DNA of 64,000 nucleotides, from positions 1 to 64,000 of the forward strand of contig JAJCYY010000010.1 of the NCBI GenBank assembly GCA_029262735.1. The letters run 5' to 3'. Positions 35,995-44,639 of this stretch are shown one piece after another. Position 1 is the stretch's first letter; each line of letters begins with the position of its first letter. The DNA comes from Chloroflexota bacterium (lineage in GTDB: Bacteria; Chloroflexota; Dehalococcoidia; Lucifugimonadales; Lucifugimonadaceae). Position numbers and translations under genes: made by a program. The notes beneath the pieces were generated by a model. That model had not been told where the DNA came from. It did not search any database and was given only the letters and a program-made list of their open reading frames with translations.

Positions 35995-37146
35995 ATGAAA
36001 ATAACCGGCGTCGAGGTTTTTCCCCTCACCAGCCAGCGGCCCAAACTAAAGGTCGGACATCCCATTCATCCCTCGTGGTGGGGATACGATCAGACGCTTA
36101 TCCGAGTCGATACGGAAGGCGGCATCTCTGGCTGGGGCTGCGCTGGCGTGCGGTGGGAGATGGTCGATGCGGTGAAGAAGGTGCTGTGGCCGCACCTGAT
36201 CAGCGAAGATGCCTTGCAACCCGAATCCGTGACCGAGCGTCTGCACCAGTGGACCTTCTGGTACGGCCGCGGAGGGGCGATAACCGCATACATTGGCGCT
36301 GTGAACCACGCGCTGTGGGACATTCTCGGCAAGCACACCGGGCTTTCGATCTCCCGTCTGTTTGGCGGGCGATACGTCGAGCAGGTCAAGCCATACGCTT
36401 CGATGCTGTTCTCGTGGCCCGTCGATGAGATGGTGAGCAACCTGGAGTCCGGGTTGGAACGGAATTTTCGTGCATTCAAACTCGGCTGGGGCACGTTCGG
36501 ACGGGAGCGAGACCTGAGGCACGACGAGGAACTTGTGAAGACGGCGTGGCAGGCTATCGGTGACGATTCTGAACTGATGGTGGACCCTGGCGGCTCGGAC
36601 GTGTTCTGGCACGGCGACCTGAAGTGGGCGATGGAGGCGGCGCGAATGCTGAAGGACTACAACGTCAGCTGGTTCGAGGAGCCGCTCCGAGCTGATGACA
36701 TCGAGGGCTACAAGCAGCTGCGGGAAGCATCGCCTGTCCGCATCGCGACGGGGGAGGTTGTGCGGGGCCGCCTGAACTTCAAGCCGTTTATCGAGAACCT
36801 GGCCTGCGACATTTTGCAGCCAGACCAGACGATCTGCGGCGGTCTTTCGGAGTCGCGCAAGATCTGGCAGGCGGCGTACGACGCGAACATCCAGGTTGTG
36901 ATGCACGGCTGGAACACGGCGGTGGGCGCAGCGGCCGACCTGCAGCTCACGGCTTCGATGCCTAACGGCAAGTACCTGGAGTACTGGCATCCGGCGCCAT
37001 ATGTGAGCGGCATTCTCAAGGAACCGCTGTTGCTGAACGATGACGGCATGCTGCCGGTGCCGGACGGTCCCGGCCTCGGCATCGAGATCGATGAGGATGC
37101 GCTGCGGGCGCACGGGGCGGGCGCGGACGACTATGGAGCGGGGTGA
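35995..37146 (+). CDS. Enolase-superfamily dehydratase/racemase (MR/MLE group)
   Basis: The 383-residue protein has a capping domain (MKITGVEVFPL, YGRGGAITAYIGAVNHALWDILGKHTGLSISRLFGG). The barrel carries a lysine in FKLGWG (around residue 162), metal ligands in MVDPGGSD, WFEEPL and ATGEVVRG, and the late VMHGWNTA with a catalytic His candidate. This is a mandelate-racemase-group member; the second residue of the usual KxK motif is Gly, so its chemistry is uncertain. GGAG lies 9 nt before the ATG. It is followed 45 nt later by a creatininase-family gene. Confidence 0.88.
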   Translation: MKITGVEVFPLTSQRPKLKVGHPIHPSWWGYDQTLIRVDTEGGISGWGCAGVRWEMVDAVKKVLWPHLISEDALQPESVTERLHQWTFWYGRGGAITAYIGAVNHALWDILGKHTGLSISRLFGGRYVEQVKPYASMLFSWPVDEMVSNLESGLERNFRAFKLGWGTFGRERDLRHDEELVKTAWQAIGDDSELMVDPGGSDVFWHGDLKWAMEAARMLKDYNVSWFEEPLRADDIEGYKQLREASPVRIATGEVVRGRLNFKPFIENLACDILQPDQTICGGLSESRKIWQAAYDANIQVVMHGWNTAVGAAADLQLTASMPNGKYLEYWHPAPYVSGILKEPLLLNDDGMLPVPDGPGLGIEIDEDALRAHGAGADDYGAG

Positions 37147-37191
37147 TCGGGTCTTTTTTAGTACGTATTCGATTTTCGAAAGGGAGCGACG

Positions 37192-38043
37192 ATGGCGATC
37201 AACGGAAAGTGGAACTACGAGGACCTGACCTGGCCTGAGATCAACGAGGCGGTCAAGGCGGAGCTGATCCCAGTGCTGCCTGTTGGAACAATGGAGCAGC
37301 ACGGGCCGCACCTGCCGGTGAAGATGGACCGCTGGACAGCCACCGAAGTTGCGAGGGCTGCGTGTGAGCAGAGCCCGGACCGGCTTCTTTTCATGCCGCC
37401 GGTCTCATACGGCTACACAACGCACGTGATGGACTTCCCAGGATCGGTAACCATTCATCACGAGACCTTTATCCGCTACATCACTGACATCCTGAAGAGC
37501 CTCGCCTATCACGGCTTTTCCAGGATATTCGTCGTCAACGGGCACGGCTCTAACATGCCACCGCTTGATCTTGCTTGCAGAAGGGCGAACATCGAGACTG
37601 AGGCGGAGGTGGCGCTTTCGTCGTGGTGGGGGCTGGCGGCGACTGATCCGGAGTTCACGAAGACGTGGCGAGAGTCGCACTTTCCAGGCGGCTGCGCGCA
37701 TTCGGGCGAGGCAGAGACTTCACTTGCGCTGCATCTCGACGCTGACCTGATCCAGATGGACAACGCGAAGCACGAAGAGATCGCGTTTCACAAGCACGAC
37801 TCGAAATTCCGATGGGTCGATCTGTGGGCCGCCGGCCCGGTTTCGATCACTTCATGGACGAGCGAGTACACAGAGTCAGGGATTTGCGGTGAGGCTGACC
37901 TTGCGACGCCTGAGAAGGGTCGGATGCTGTTCGATGAGGCTGTTAAGAACCTGATCGCGTTCACCGAAGAGTGGATGGCGCAGCCGCGGCCGGCGCGTGT
38001 CGATCACCATGCGGTGAAGCCGTTGAGCGAGTTGCCGGGGTGA
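37192..38043 (+). CDS. Creatininase-family amidohydrolase
   Basis: The 283-residue protein shows the family metal-binding motifs: PVGTMEQHGPHLPVKMD, FVVNGHGSNMPPLDLA and CAHSGEAETSLALHLDADLI. The family opens cyclic amides, with creatinine amidohydrolase as the prototype, but many members act on other lactams or formamides. AAAGGGAGCGACG precedes the ATG. Its place beside an enolase-superfamily enzyme and opposite a GH4/dehydrogenase operon suggests a sugar-amide or lactam substrate. Confidence 0.9.
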   Translation: MAINGKWNYEDLTWPEINEAVKAELIPVLPVGTMEQHGPHLPVKMDRWTATEVARAACEQSPDRLLFMPPVSYGYTTHVMDFPGSVTIHHETFIRYITDILKSLAYHGFSRIFVVNGHGSNMPPLDLACRRANIETEAEVALSSWWGLAATDPEFTKTWRESHFPGGCAHSGEAETSLALHLDADLIQMDNAKHEEIAFHKHDSKFRWVDLWAAGPVSITSWTSEYTESGICGEADLATPEKGRMLFDEAVKNLIAFTEEWMAQPRPARVDHHAVKPLSELPG

Positions 38044-38070
38044 TGTGGGGCTGAATGTCCTCTTATCCGG

Positions 38071-38250
38071 CGTGGTCCCTGAGCGAAGTCGAAGGATCTC
38101 TTTGAAGTCGAGTAGTCCTGTTGAGGTGGTCGGCCGCGGAGTGCGCTCGTCTTGGTGCGACAGGCACTGCAGGAGGCAAGTGACTTCGACAGGGTTAGTC
38201 GTCTCCGCGAGAGATCCTTCGACTCCGTTTCACTCCGCTCAGGACACACG
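38071..38250. repeat. Intergenic imperfect inverted repeat, MITE-like
   Basis: A left arm CCCTGAGCGAAGTCGAAGGA with flanks (about 38074-38103) matches the complement of a right arm at about 38208-38250. The right arm carries 10 extra nt (a near-repeat of GGAGT...GGAGT) inside it. The interior is about 105 bp and non-coding. It lies between two convergent genes. The size, arms and location resemble a small mobile or palindromic intergenic element. No second copy was noticed in this window. Confidence 0.5.
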
Positions 38251-38303
38251 CGATTGGCCTAGGACATACGTTTTCCGGTGCGTCTTCGCTTCGGACCACG
38301 GCT

Positions 38304-39593
38304 TCACGAGAACAGCGCCAGATAATCCTCGTTCGCCGTCCACATCTCGTCGAACATGTTGCGAATCTTGGCCAGCGACAGGTTGGCTGCGGTAAGCGGG
38401 TCGAGCGCAATTGCGTGGAACGCAGACTCGCGGTCAAGGTCGGTGACTGCGAGCGTCGCCATTTCCTGCACCGCCACGTTCGACCTGCTCAGCGACGCGC
38501 ATTGCGGCGGCAGGTCACCGACGGCCATCGGGTGAACGCCGAGCCTGTCGACCGTGCACGGCACCTCGACGCAGCTTCCCTCCGGCAGGTTGGATATCAG
38601 ACCGGTATTCGAGACATTGGCGTTGATTACAGTAGGGCGACCGCTCTCCATCGCCTCGATGATCCGGCAGGCATACTCGTCTGACCGGACAGGATTCATC
38701 GGCTCAGAAGACTCGGCGTCGGCCCGAAGTTGTTCGTAATGCGTATCGACACGGGTCGTTCGCCGTTGCAGGTCCTGCCTGATCTCGTTGAGCCCGAACT
38801 CCTCGATCACAGCCGGGTCGGTCCTGAAGTACGGCGTGTACTCCGACATGTGACGCGTCGACTCGGTGACGAAGTAGCCAAACTGTTTCATCACCTCGAA
38901 GCGAACAGTATCCCGAGCAGAGATCTCCGGGTTGTTCATCGCTTCGATCAGCTGGGGATACACATCCTCGCCATCCCGCTCGAAGCGCAAGAACCATGCG
39001 AGGTGATTAATGCCTGCGACCCAGGCGGAAACCGATTCTCCAGGCGCGCCGATGTACTCGGCAAGGTCATGGGTAGTCCGCTGAACGCTGTGGCAGAGGC
39101 CAACGGTCGGGACATCCGTCATGTCGTTGATCGCCCAGCACGCTATCGCCATCGGGTTCGTGTAGTTGAGCAGCCAGGCGTCGGGCGCTACGTCTTCAAT
39201 ATCGGCACAGATATCCAGCAGAACGGGGACGGTTCGCAGCGCTTTGAATACGCCGCCGGGACCGACTGTGTCGCCGACCGACTGATCGACGCCGTAGCGC
39301 AGGGGTATACCGATGTCTTTCTCGTAGTCGTCACCGACACGAATAGTCGTCAGCACGTAACTGGCGCCTTCAAGAGAAGCACGTCTGTCTGTGGTGGTCT
39401 CGATGCGGATGTTCGCTCCGGCGTCACGCGTCAGCTTGTTGGCGAAACGGCCAATTACTTCCAGTCGCTCTTCGTCGACATCCATCAGTGAAACGGTTGC
39501 GTCGGAAAGCTCCGGCACGCAGACGACGTCCTGCAGGAGACGGCGGGCGAAAACGACGCTACCTGCGCCAATCAGTGAGATTTTCGGTGACAT
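38304..39593 (-). CDS. Family 4 glycoside hydrolase (alpha-galactosidase/alpha-glucosidase-like)
   Basis: The 429-residue protein begins with an NAD-binding KISLIGAGSVVFARRLLQDV and has VGDTVGPGGVFKALRT, LLNYTNPMAIACWAIND, the Mn-binding GLCHSVQRT and AGINHLAWF, all signatures of NAD+/Mn-dependent GH4 enzymes closest to the alpha-galactosidase (MelA) branch. These cleave by oxidation-elimination. It is the last gene of the minus-strand operon beginning at 43556. The sugar is not determined. Confidence 0.9.
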   Translation of the reverse strand: MSPKISLIGAGSVVFARRLLQDVVCVPELSDATVSLMDVDEERLEVIGRFANKLTRDAGANIRIETTTDRRASLEGASYVLTTIRVGDDYEKDIGIPLRYGVDQSVGDTVGPGGVFKALRTVPVLLDICADIEDVAPDAWLLNYTNPMAIACWAINDMTDVPTVGLCHSVQRTTHDLAEYIGAPGESVSAWVAGINHLAWFLRFERDGEDVYPQLIEAMNNPEISARDTVRFEVMKQFGYFVTESTRHMSEYTPYFRTDPAVIEEFGLNEIRQDLQRRTTRVDTHYEQLRADAESSEPMNPVRSDEYACRIIEAMESGRPTVINANVSNTGLISNLPEGSCVEVPCTVDRLGVHPMAVGDLPPQCASLSRSNVAVQEMATLAVTDLDRESAFHAIALDPLTAANLSLAKIRNMFDEMWTANEDYLALFS

Positions 39594-39702
39594 TCAGCGC
39601 TCCAAATTGACGAAGTAAACGGCAAGAAAGTGTCGGCACCGTCGCCGGCGCTCAACCGGATCAAGTGATTGCCAACGCAGTGCGGCGAACAACGGCAGAG
39701 TC

Positions 39703-40665
39703 TCAGTACTGCTTGATCTTGTCAACGATGTTCAGAAGCGGCCGCCCATCAAGATACCGGCCAAGGTTCTCTTCGAAGATGGTGAAGGTGCGCCTGTCCA
39801 GCATGATCTTTTCTGCGTTGCCTGCGATGTGTGGCGTGATGATCAGGTTGGGCAGGCCCCAGAGTTCGCTGTCCGCAGAAAGAGGCTCTCGTTCAACCGT
39901 GTCGAGCGCAGCCCCGGCAATTTTCCCACTGCTTAGTGCGGCGGCAAGCGCCTTGTTGTCGAACAGGCGACCTCTTGAAGTGACGATCAGGCGAGCCGTG
40001 CGCCGCATCATCTCGAACTCATTCTCGCCAAGCAGATTTGCGTTCGCCTCCGAGTACGGGGCCGTGACGATGACGTAGTCCGACGCCTCAAGCAGATCTG
40101 GTAGGCGGTCGGGAGACCAGACGAACTCCACGATGGGGTCGCCGTCTACCGGTTCACGGTCCAACGCCAGCACTTGCATGCCCATCGCCTTGCAACGCCA
40201 CGCGATCTCCCTTCCCGATTTACCGAAGCCGATGATGCCGACCGTTTTATCGCCGAGGTACTCAACGACTTCGAGCGCGCCGTCCTGGTCCCACGTGTTG
40301 TTCTTTTTGTCCTGCCAGAATCGCGGGAACTGCCTCGCCAGCGCGAACATCATTGCGATCGCATGCTCACCGATCATCGGCGCACCGGCCCCACGAGCGT
40401 TTGTGACGACAACCTTGCTCGCAGCAACCTGGGGCACTGTGCCGAAAAGACCCTCCATCCCGGCGTCCAGGGTCTGTATCCACTTCAGGCTCGATGCAGA
40501 ATCGAACTGGTCACTTGTCGGGTATCCGAACAGGACCTCTGCGTCACGAATGTGCTCAGACGCCTCAGAGTCAGAGTGCGAAACGGTGATGTCTATCTCC
40601 GGGTGACGCTGCCTCAACTTGTCGCAGAACTGCTCCGCCCAGTCAGGGAGAACCAAAACCTTCAT
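39703..40665 (-). CDS. D-2-hydroxyacid dehydrogenase family protein
   Basis: The 320-residue protein has the NAD-binding TVGIIGFGKSGREIAWRCKAMGM and the catalytic trio: Arg in VTSRGRLFD, Glu in VEREPLSADSELW and His in ITPHIAGN. These match reductases of glyoxylate, hydroxypyruvate and related acids. Context with a GH4 glycosidase, ceramidase-family and SMP-30 genes suggests oxidation or reduction of a sugar-derived hydroxyacid. It lies 24 nt downstream of the ceramidase-family gene. Confidence 0.9.
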   Translation of the reverse strand: MKVLVLPDWAEQFCDKLRQRHPEIDITVSHSDSEASEHIRDAEVLFGYPTSDQFDSASSLKWIQTLDAGMEGLFGTVPQVAASKVVVTNARGAGAPMIGEHAIAMMFALARQFPRFWQDKKNNTWDQDGALEVVEYLGDKTVGIIGFGKSGREIAWRCKAMGMQVLALDREPVDGDPIVEFVWSPDRLPDLLEASDYVIVTAPYSEANANLLGENEFEMMRRTARLIVTSRGRLFDNKALAAALSSGKIAGAALDTVEREPLSADSELWGLPNLIITPHIAGNAEKIMLDRRTFTIFEENLGRYLDGRPLLNIVDKIKQY

Positions 40666-40689
40666 TTTCAGAGCCTCTGTTCATGTTGT

Positions 40690-42036
40690 TCAGACGTTTT
40701 CTAGCAACTCAATTGCCGTGTCTACTAGCAGCTCCCCGGCATCGGGCCCAAACGGGCTGGTGGTCGTGCCGTAGAACCGGCGGAATCGTTTCATGTCGAC
40801 CAGGTCAGCGATTGGAACGCCGGTCAGTTCTGCATACGGCCGGCGAGATGATACGTAACCGATGTACTCCGAGCTGTAGCTTGCGATCCATGGTCGCTCG
40901 CCGCTGGCCCCTTCCTTGATCGCCAACCCGAGTTCGTTAAACATCTCTCCGGGATGGGCGCTGATGACGAGGTCGCCGATGCGAAGGGCCAACACCTCAA
41001 CTCCAACGGCCGGTTTTTCCTGGTTGCGCGCCAGGTTGAGTTCGTTGCGGCCGTTGCCGTACAGCTCCGGATGCAGTTCACCCGCGTTTGCTGTCGTTGT
41101 TCCTTCGGGCCAGACGTCCCCGCTGTACGAGCTGAGTTCTCCGGTTAATCGTTTGTGAAGGGCCTCAGCTTCGGGAATCGACCAGGGAACCTGTCTCCGC
41201 GGCAGCTCCAGTTGCGTGGACGCAGATGCAAGGTCAATATCCTGCTCTGGTTGTATCGACACCGACACCTGTAAAGCCTGGCGTGCGATCGCTTCACCGA
41301 ACTTTGCGGTCTCTGCATGCGTGTGTAGATGCTCGGATTTCAGGTTGCCGAACCACCAGTCATACGGGTGGATGTCGCCTGCTGCGCCCTGCAGATGGAT
41401 AGCCACCGCGCCCTGGTCTATCTCCTCGATGGTCGAGGACAGTTCACCTGAATAGTCGCCCGACCATTCGAGATACTGTCCGCCATCACAAACGCCGTGC
41501 GCCGCGAAATTCACCACCCTGGCTATTGGTGTTCCGTCAGGTTCGTCAACCCGCAGGACTCCGACTTCATCGTCGACCGGACGTTCTTTGTACTGTCGGT
41601 TTACGGTCCAGCCCTTCAGTTGGCCTGATCCGTGACCTGCCTCGGCCGGGCGCATAGCGTTCATGGCTTCGTAAACGGTCCCGGCCACCAGGTCGGCCAG
41701 GTATGCGGCGTATGTGCGCCACGCAGGAGTGACTCCGAGAATGATGTCTGGCGCCGTGTGATTGTGTGTCGAATTGACCAACAACGCTTCCGCAGGAATG
41801 CCGCATAGACCGCTGACCTGCCGCTGGATCTCCCGCATCGTCTCGGTCGGTATGCCACAGATCTCGAGCGAGACGATGGCGATCCGATACTCTCCGTTGT
41901 CGAGCACGAGCGCCCTTGTGTAGATGTCGCGAAACACACCGGTAGACCTGCCCTGCCGCAGCCCCCACTGTCCCATCCGATAGCCGATGGGTGGAGTTAT
42001 CACCGTTTTTGCGGTACCGGCTCTCAGGTTCGCCAC
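40690..42036 (-). CDS. Neutral-ceramidase-family amidase (catalytic residues present)
   Basis: The 448-residue protein begins with the family AGTAKTVITPPIGYRMGQWG and has NSTHNHTAP (H91, H93), FAAHGVCDGGQ and IHLQGAAGDIHPYDWW, placing the expected zinc ligands. Neutral ceramidases hydrolyse N-acyl sphingosines, and bacterial relatives act on other amides. No signal peptide is seen, so it is cytoplasmic. The GTG start has GGGAGG upstream. It follows a degenerate paralogue by 16 nt. Confidence 0.85.
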   Translation of the reverse strand: MANLRAGTAKTVITPPIGYRMGQWGLRQGRSTGVFRDIYTRALVLDNGEYRIAIVSLEICGIPTETMREIQRQVSGLCGIPAEALLVNSTHNHTAPDIILGVTPAWRTYAAYLADLVAGTVYEAMNAMRPAEAGHGSGQLKGWTVNRQYKERPVDDEVGVLRVDEPDGTPIARVVNFAAHGVCDGGQYLEWSGDYSGELSSTIEEIDQGAVAIHLQGAAGDIHPYDWWFGNLKSEHLHTHAETAKFGEAIARQALQVSVSIQPEQDIDLASASTQLELPRRQVPWSIPEAEALHKRLTGELSSYSGDVWPEGTTTANAGELHPELYGNGRNELNLARNQEKPAVGVEVLALRIGDLVISAHPGEMFNELGLAIKEGASGERPWIASYSSEYIGYVSSRRPYAELTGVPIADLVDMKRFRRFYGTTTSPFGPDAGELLVDTAIELLENV

Positions 42037-42052
42037 GTTCCCTCCCGTTTAC

Positions 42053-43156
42053 TCATTTAGCGCCCGCTGCGCGGGCAATTTCCAGTGTGTCCAGTTCCAG
42101 GTCGATTTCCAGCTCTTCACCCGTTTCAGCCTGATGCCCTGCAACATTTGTCGAAATCATTACCGCTGACCGCGGCATCGCCTTTCGCAGGTGTCGGGCG
42201 AATACGGCGGGTTGCGGTCGATCGACACCGACACAGACAAGTTCTCCGACACGGAGCACACGAACGCCCTTTTCATCATCGGAAGAGATCTCTGCCGACA
42301 CGTTGCGCCGGTAGTCGATATTCCCGGCTGCCACCGAAACCTGCGTCGCCAGCAACAGGCCGAGAGCCTGCACGTCTGCTGCTCCGCGCTCCATATGAGA
42401 GCGCGATTCGTTGCCTCGATACCAGTTGTATGGACGAACATCTGCGTCTGATCCCCGGGCGAAGGCCACGACACCCCCGCCTGCCTGCTCCAGCGCCCAG
42501 CTGGCGTATGCAGGAAAGTCCCCGGTCCAGCGTCCGTCATCGCCTCGAATAGTTGCGGGACATGAGAACGAAAATAGCTGGGCGATGCCTTCGCCTCCGG
42601 CTGTTGTGACCGATGCGACCGTCACCGCTTCGTCTGCCTCTGCACCTGCTCCCGATACTCCGGTCGTGATACCTGTGAGCTGGGCTGTATTGACTCCAAG
42701 CCCCGCAGGGCTCATCGATTGGCTGGCCTGGGCAGCCGCGCCGCCACAGACCTCCGGAAGGTAAGCGAGATAGTTCGCATAGGATTCGGATTCAGGTGAA
42801 CCGGACCATGTTGGAGGTGAAATGCCGTTGCCGGTGCAGGTGACCCACACAAACGGCGCATGCGTTTCAGCAGAGCCTGCGACTGCGGTGCGGATTTTTA
42901 ATTGCAGTGCCGGTGTTAGTCCCCAGAGTTCAAGCGAGCAGATAGCTACGCGCCGTCCCTCGGCTTCAAATAGCAGCACCCTGACCAGCAGATCGTCGTC
43001 AACACCGGTCGATTTCGCGGCAGCAAACTCTGGTCCGCAGATTTTGAATCCGACAGGAGGCGTGATCGGCGCACGGCCCGCGCCTGCCCGCAAAAGACCG
43101 TCGTCACCCGGCTGAAAAAACTGTCTCGCCGCGCGTGGCGTCACCGCACTGGCCAA
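42053..43156 (-). CDS. Degenerate neutral-ceramidase-family paralogue
   Basis: The 367-residue protein is related to the gene just downstream (AGAGRAPITPPVGFKICGPEF, ICSLELWGL, VWVTCTGNGISPPT). The zinc motif is altered: the neighbour's THNHTAP is TGNGISP here (G109, G111), and the FAAHG region is FSCPATIRG. Metal binding is probably lost, so it may be a non-catalytic partner or regulator of the active paralogue. The start is TTG 43156, overlapping the context of the VOC stop. It is not truncated by a frameshift. Confidence 0.75.
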   Translation of the reverse strand: MASAVTPRAARQFFQPGDDGLLRAGAGRAPITPPVGFKICGPEFAAAKSTGVDDDLLVRVLLFEAEGRRVAICSLELWGLTPALQLKIRTAVAGSAETHAPFVWVTCTGNGISPPTWSGSPESESYANYLAYLPEVCGGAAAQASQSMSPAGLGVNTAQLTGITTGVSGAGAEADEAVTVASVTTAGGEGIAQLFSFSCPATIRGDDGRWTGDFPAYASWALEQAGGGVVAFARGSDADVRPYNWYRGNESRSHMERGAADVQALGLLLATQVSVAAGNIDYRRNVSAEISSDDEKGVRVLRVGELVCVGVDRPQPAVFARHLRKAMPRSAVMISTNVAGHQAETGEELEIDLELDTLEIARAAGAK

Positions 43157-43160
43157 CTAC

Positions 43161-43556
43161 CTACTCCCAGTTCTTGTACGTGCCCGGACTGGTCTTCCTG
43201 GCCATCTGTATCTGTACACCGTCCGGGTCATAGCTGTTGGATATGGTTCGGCCGGACTGCTGGTTTTCGAACGGCTCAAAAAGAAACTCGACGCCGCCCA
43301 GCATCTGGACCTCTTTCGTAGCGTCGCGCGGGTCGTCGACAAGAAACGAAAGATGGTCGATGCCGCACTGCTGTCCGTCTTCCGCCTGGTGCAGCTCTAT
43401 GCGCACGGGGTGTTGCTCATCGCCATTGAACATGAATACCGTCGTGCCGTTGTCCACCGTGCCTTCCGGCGACATGCCGAACTTTCGGTAGAACTCGATA
43501 GACGCGGCGAGGTCCTTGACCACGATGTCGATGTGGTCGACTCCGAGAAATCGCAT
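43161..43556 (-). CDS. Vicinal oxygen chelate (glyoxalase/bleomycin-resistance) protein
   Basis: The 131-residue protein from ATG 43556 (AGGAG 6 nt upstream) has two beta-alpha-beta-beta-beta units: FLGVDHIDIVVKDLAASIEFYRKFGM and CGIDHLSFLVDDPRDATKEVQMLG. The metal-ligand His residues and YDPDGVQIQM are typical of VOC enzymes. The longer frame to 43814 is out of place and lacks signal or homology. It is the first gene of the five-gene minus-strand operon; function in it is unknown, possibly an isomerase or lyase. Confidence 0.85.
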   Translation of the reverse strand: MRFLGVDHIDIVVKDLAASIEFYRKFGMSPEGTVDNGTTVFMFNGDEQHPVRIELHQAEDGQQCGIDHLSFLVDDPRDATKEVQMLGGVEFLFEPFENQQSGRTISNSYDPDGVQIQMARKTSPGTYKNWE

Positions 43557-43689
43557 CTGCTGCTCCTGTGCTAAATGTTGGCCCAGATTATGCGCGGATT
43601 GCGCGAGTCGTGCTCGCCGATGATACTCTGCGCAGCGCTCGTTATCCGCCGATTTCGAACAGGTGCCAGATAAGGATGGCTGAAGAACA

Positions 43690-44601
43690 ATGGCAGAACA
43701 GATCGAGATTTTTTCAGATGAGTTCGAGAAGCTGCTTGGCAAAACGCGTGAGGTAACGCAACTCGAGACCGGAATGGGCTTCTGCGAGGGGACGCACTGG
43801 CTGGACGAAGGCAACTACCTGGTGTGGAGCGATCTCCCTAACAACCGGATGATGCGTTGGTCGGAGAGTGACGGAACTTCTGTATTCAGGGAGCCGTGTG
43901 CCAATACGAATGGTCACACGACGGACCTTGAGGGCAGGATACTTTCGTGCGAGACGAGCGGGCGACGCGTGAGCCGCACCGAACACGACGGAACGATTGT
44001 GACGCTGGCAGACCGGTATCGCGGAGGCAGGCTGACATCGCCGAACGACATCGTGGTGAAATCAGACGGCTCGGTCTGGTTTACGGACCCTGACTATGGA
44101 GCGCTGGATCCGGACCTTGGCCATATGAAGAGAACTGAGCAGGATCACAACGGGGTGTATCGACTTGTTCCGGAGACCGGTGTGCTGACTGCTGTTTCGG
44201 AAGACTTCGAAAAGCCGAATGGTCTTGCTTTCTCGCCGGACGAGAGTGTTTTATACATCAGCGACACCGGTCGCACGCACGGTGAGTTCAGAACCCACCG
44301 GCTGATGGCGTTCGACGTGCAAGGCGATAAGCTGGCAAACCCGCGAGTGTTCGCAGAGGTTGAACCATGGGTGCCGGACGGGATGCGCGTTGACGTGAAC
44401 GGAAACCTCTTCGTTGCCGCTGGCGACGGCATCCAGTGCTTCAATCCAGCGGGTGAGTTGATTGGGAAGATCCACACGCCGGAAGTCGCCGCAAATTGCT
44501 CGTTCGGCATGTCTGACCGGCAGACCCTTTTCATTGCCGCGACCAGCTCCGTCTGGAGCATTGAGCTAGGCACAGTCGGTGCGAGGAGACCGGTAGCCTG
44601 A
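43690..44601 (+). CDS. SMP-30/gluconolactonase-family lactonase (copy 1)
   Basis: The 303-residue protein has the LRE propeller ligands: Glu in GFCEGTHW, Asn in TSPNDIVVK, and Asp in DGMRVDVNGNLFVAAG. VWSDLPNNRMMRW and HTTDLEGRILSC are close to gluconolactonases of sugar-acid loci. It is divergent from the VOC operon by about 130 nt and is followed by a paralogue, copy 2, sharing NGHT(L/T)DLEGR and KPNGLAFSPDES. Tandem duplication is clear. Substrate is unknown. Confidence 0.9.
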   Translation: MAEQIEIFSDEFEKLLGKTREVTQLETGMGFCEGTHWLDEGNYLVWSDLPNNRMMRWSESDGTSVFREPCANTNGHTTDLEGRILSCETSGRRVSRTEHDGTIVTLADRYRGGRLTSPNDIVVKSDGSVWFTDPDYGALDPDLGHMKRTEQDHNGVYRLVPETGVLTAVSEDFEKPNGLAFSPDESVLYISDTGRTHGEFRTHRLMAFDVQGDKLANPRVFAEVEPWVPDGMRVDVNGNLFVAAGDGIQCFNPAGELIGKIHTPEVAANCSFGMSDRQTLFIAATSSVWSIELGTVGARRPVA

Positions 44602-44639
44602 CGGCAGCACCGGGATCCTGTCATCACAAGTCCGCATGA

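Noticed and set aside
43557-43814. N-terminal extension of the VOC gene
   Set aside because: The added 86 residues are unlike any VOC sequence, and ATG 43556 has an excellent AGGAG signal.
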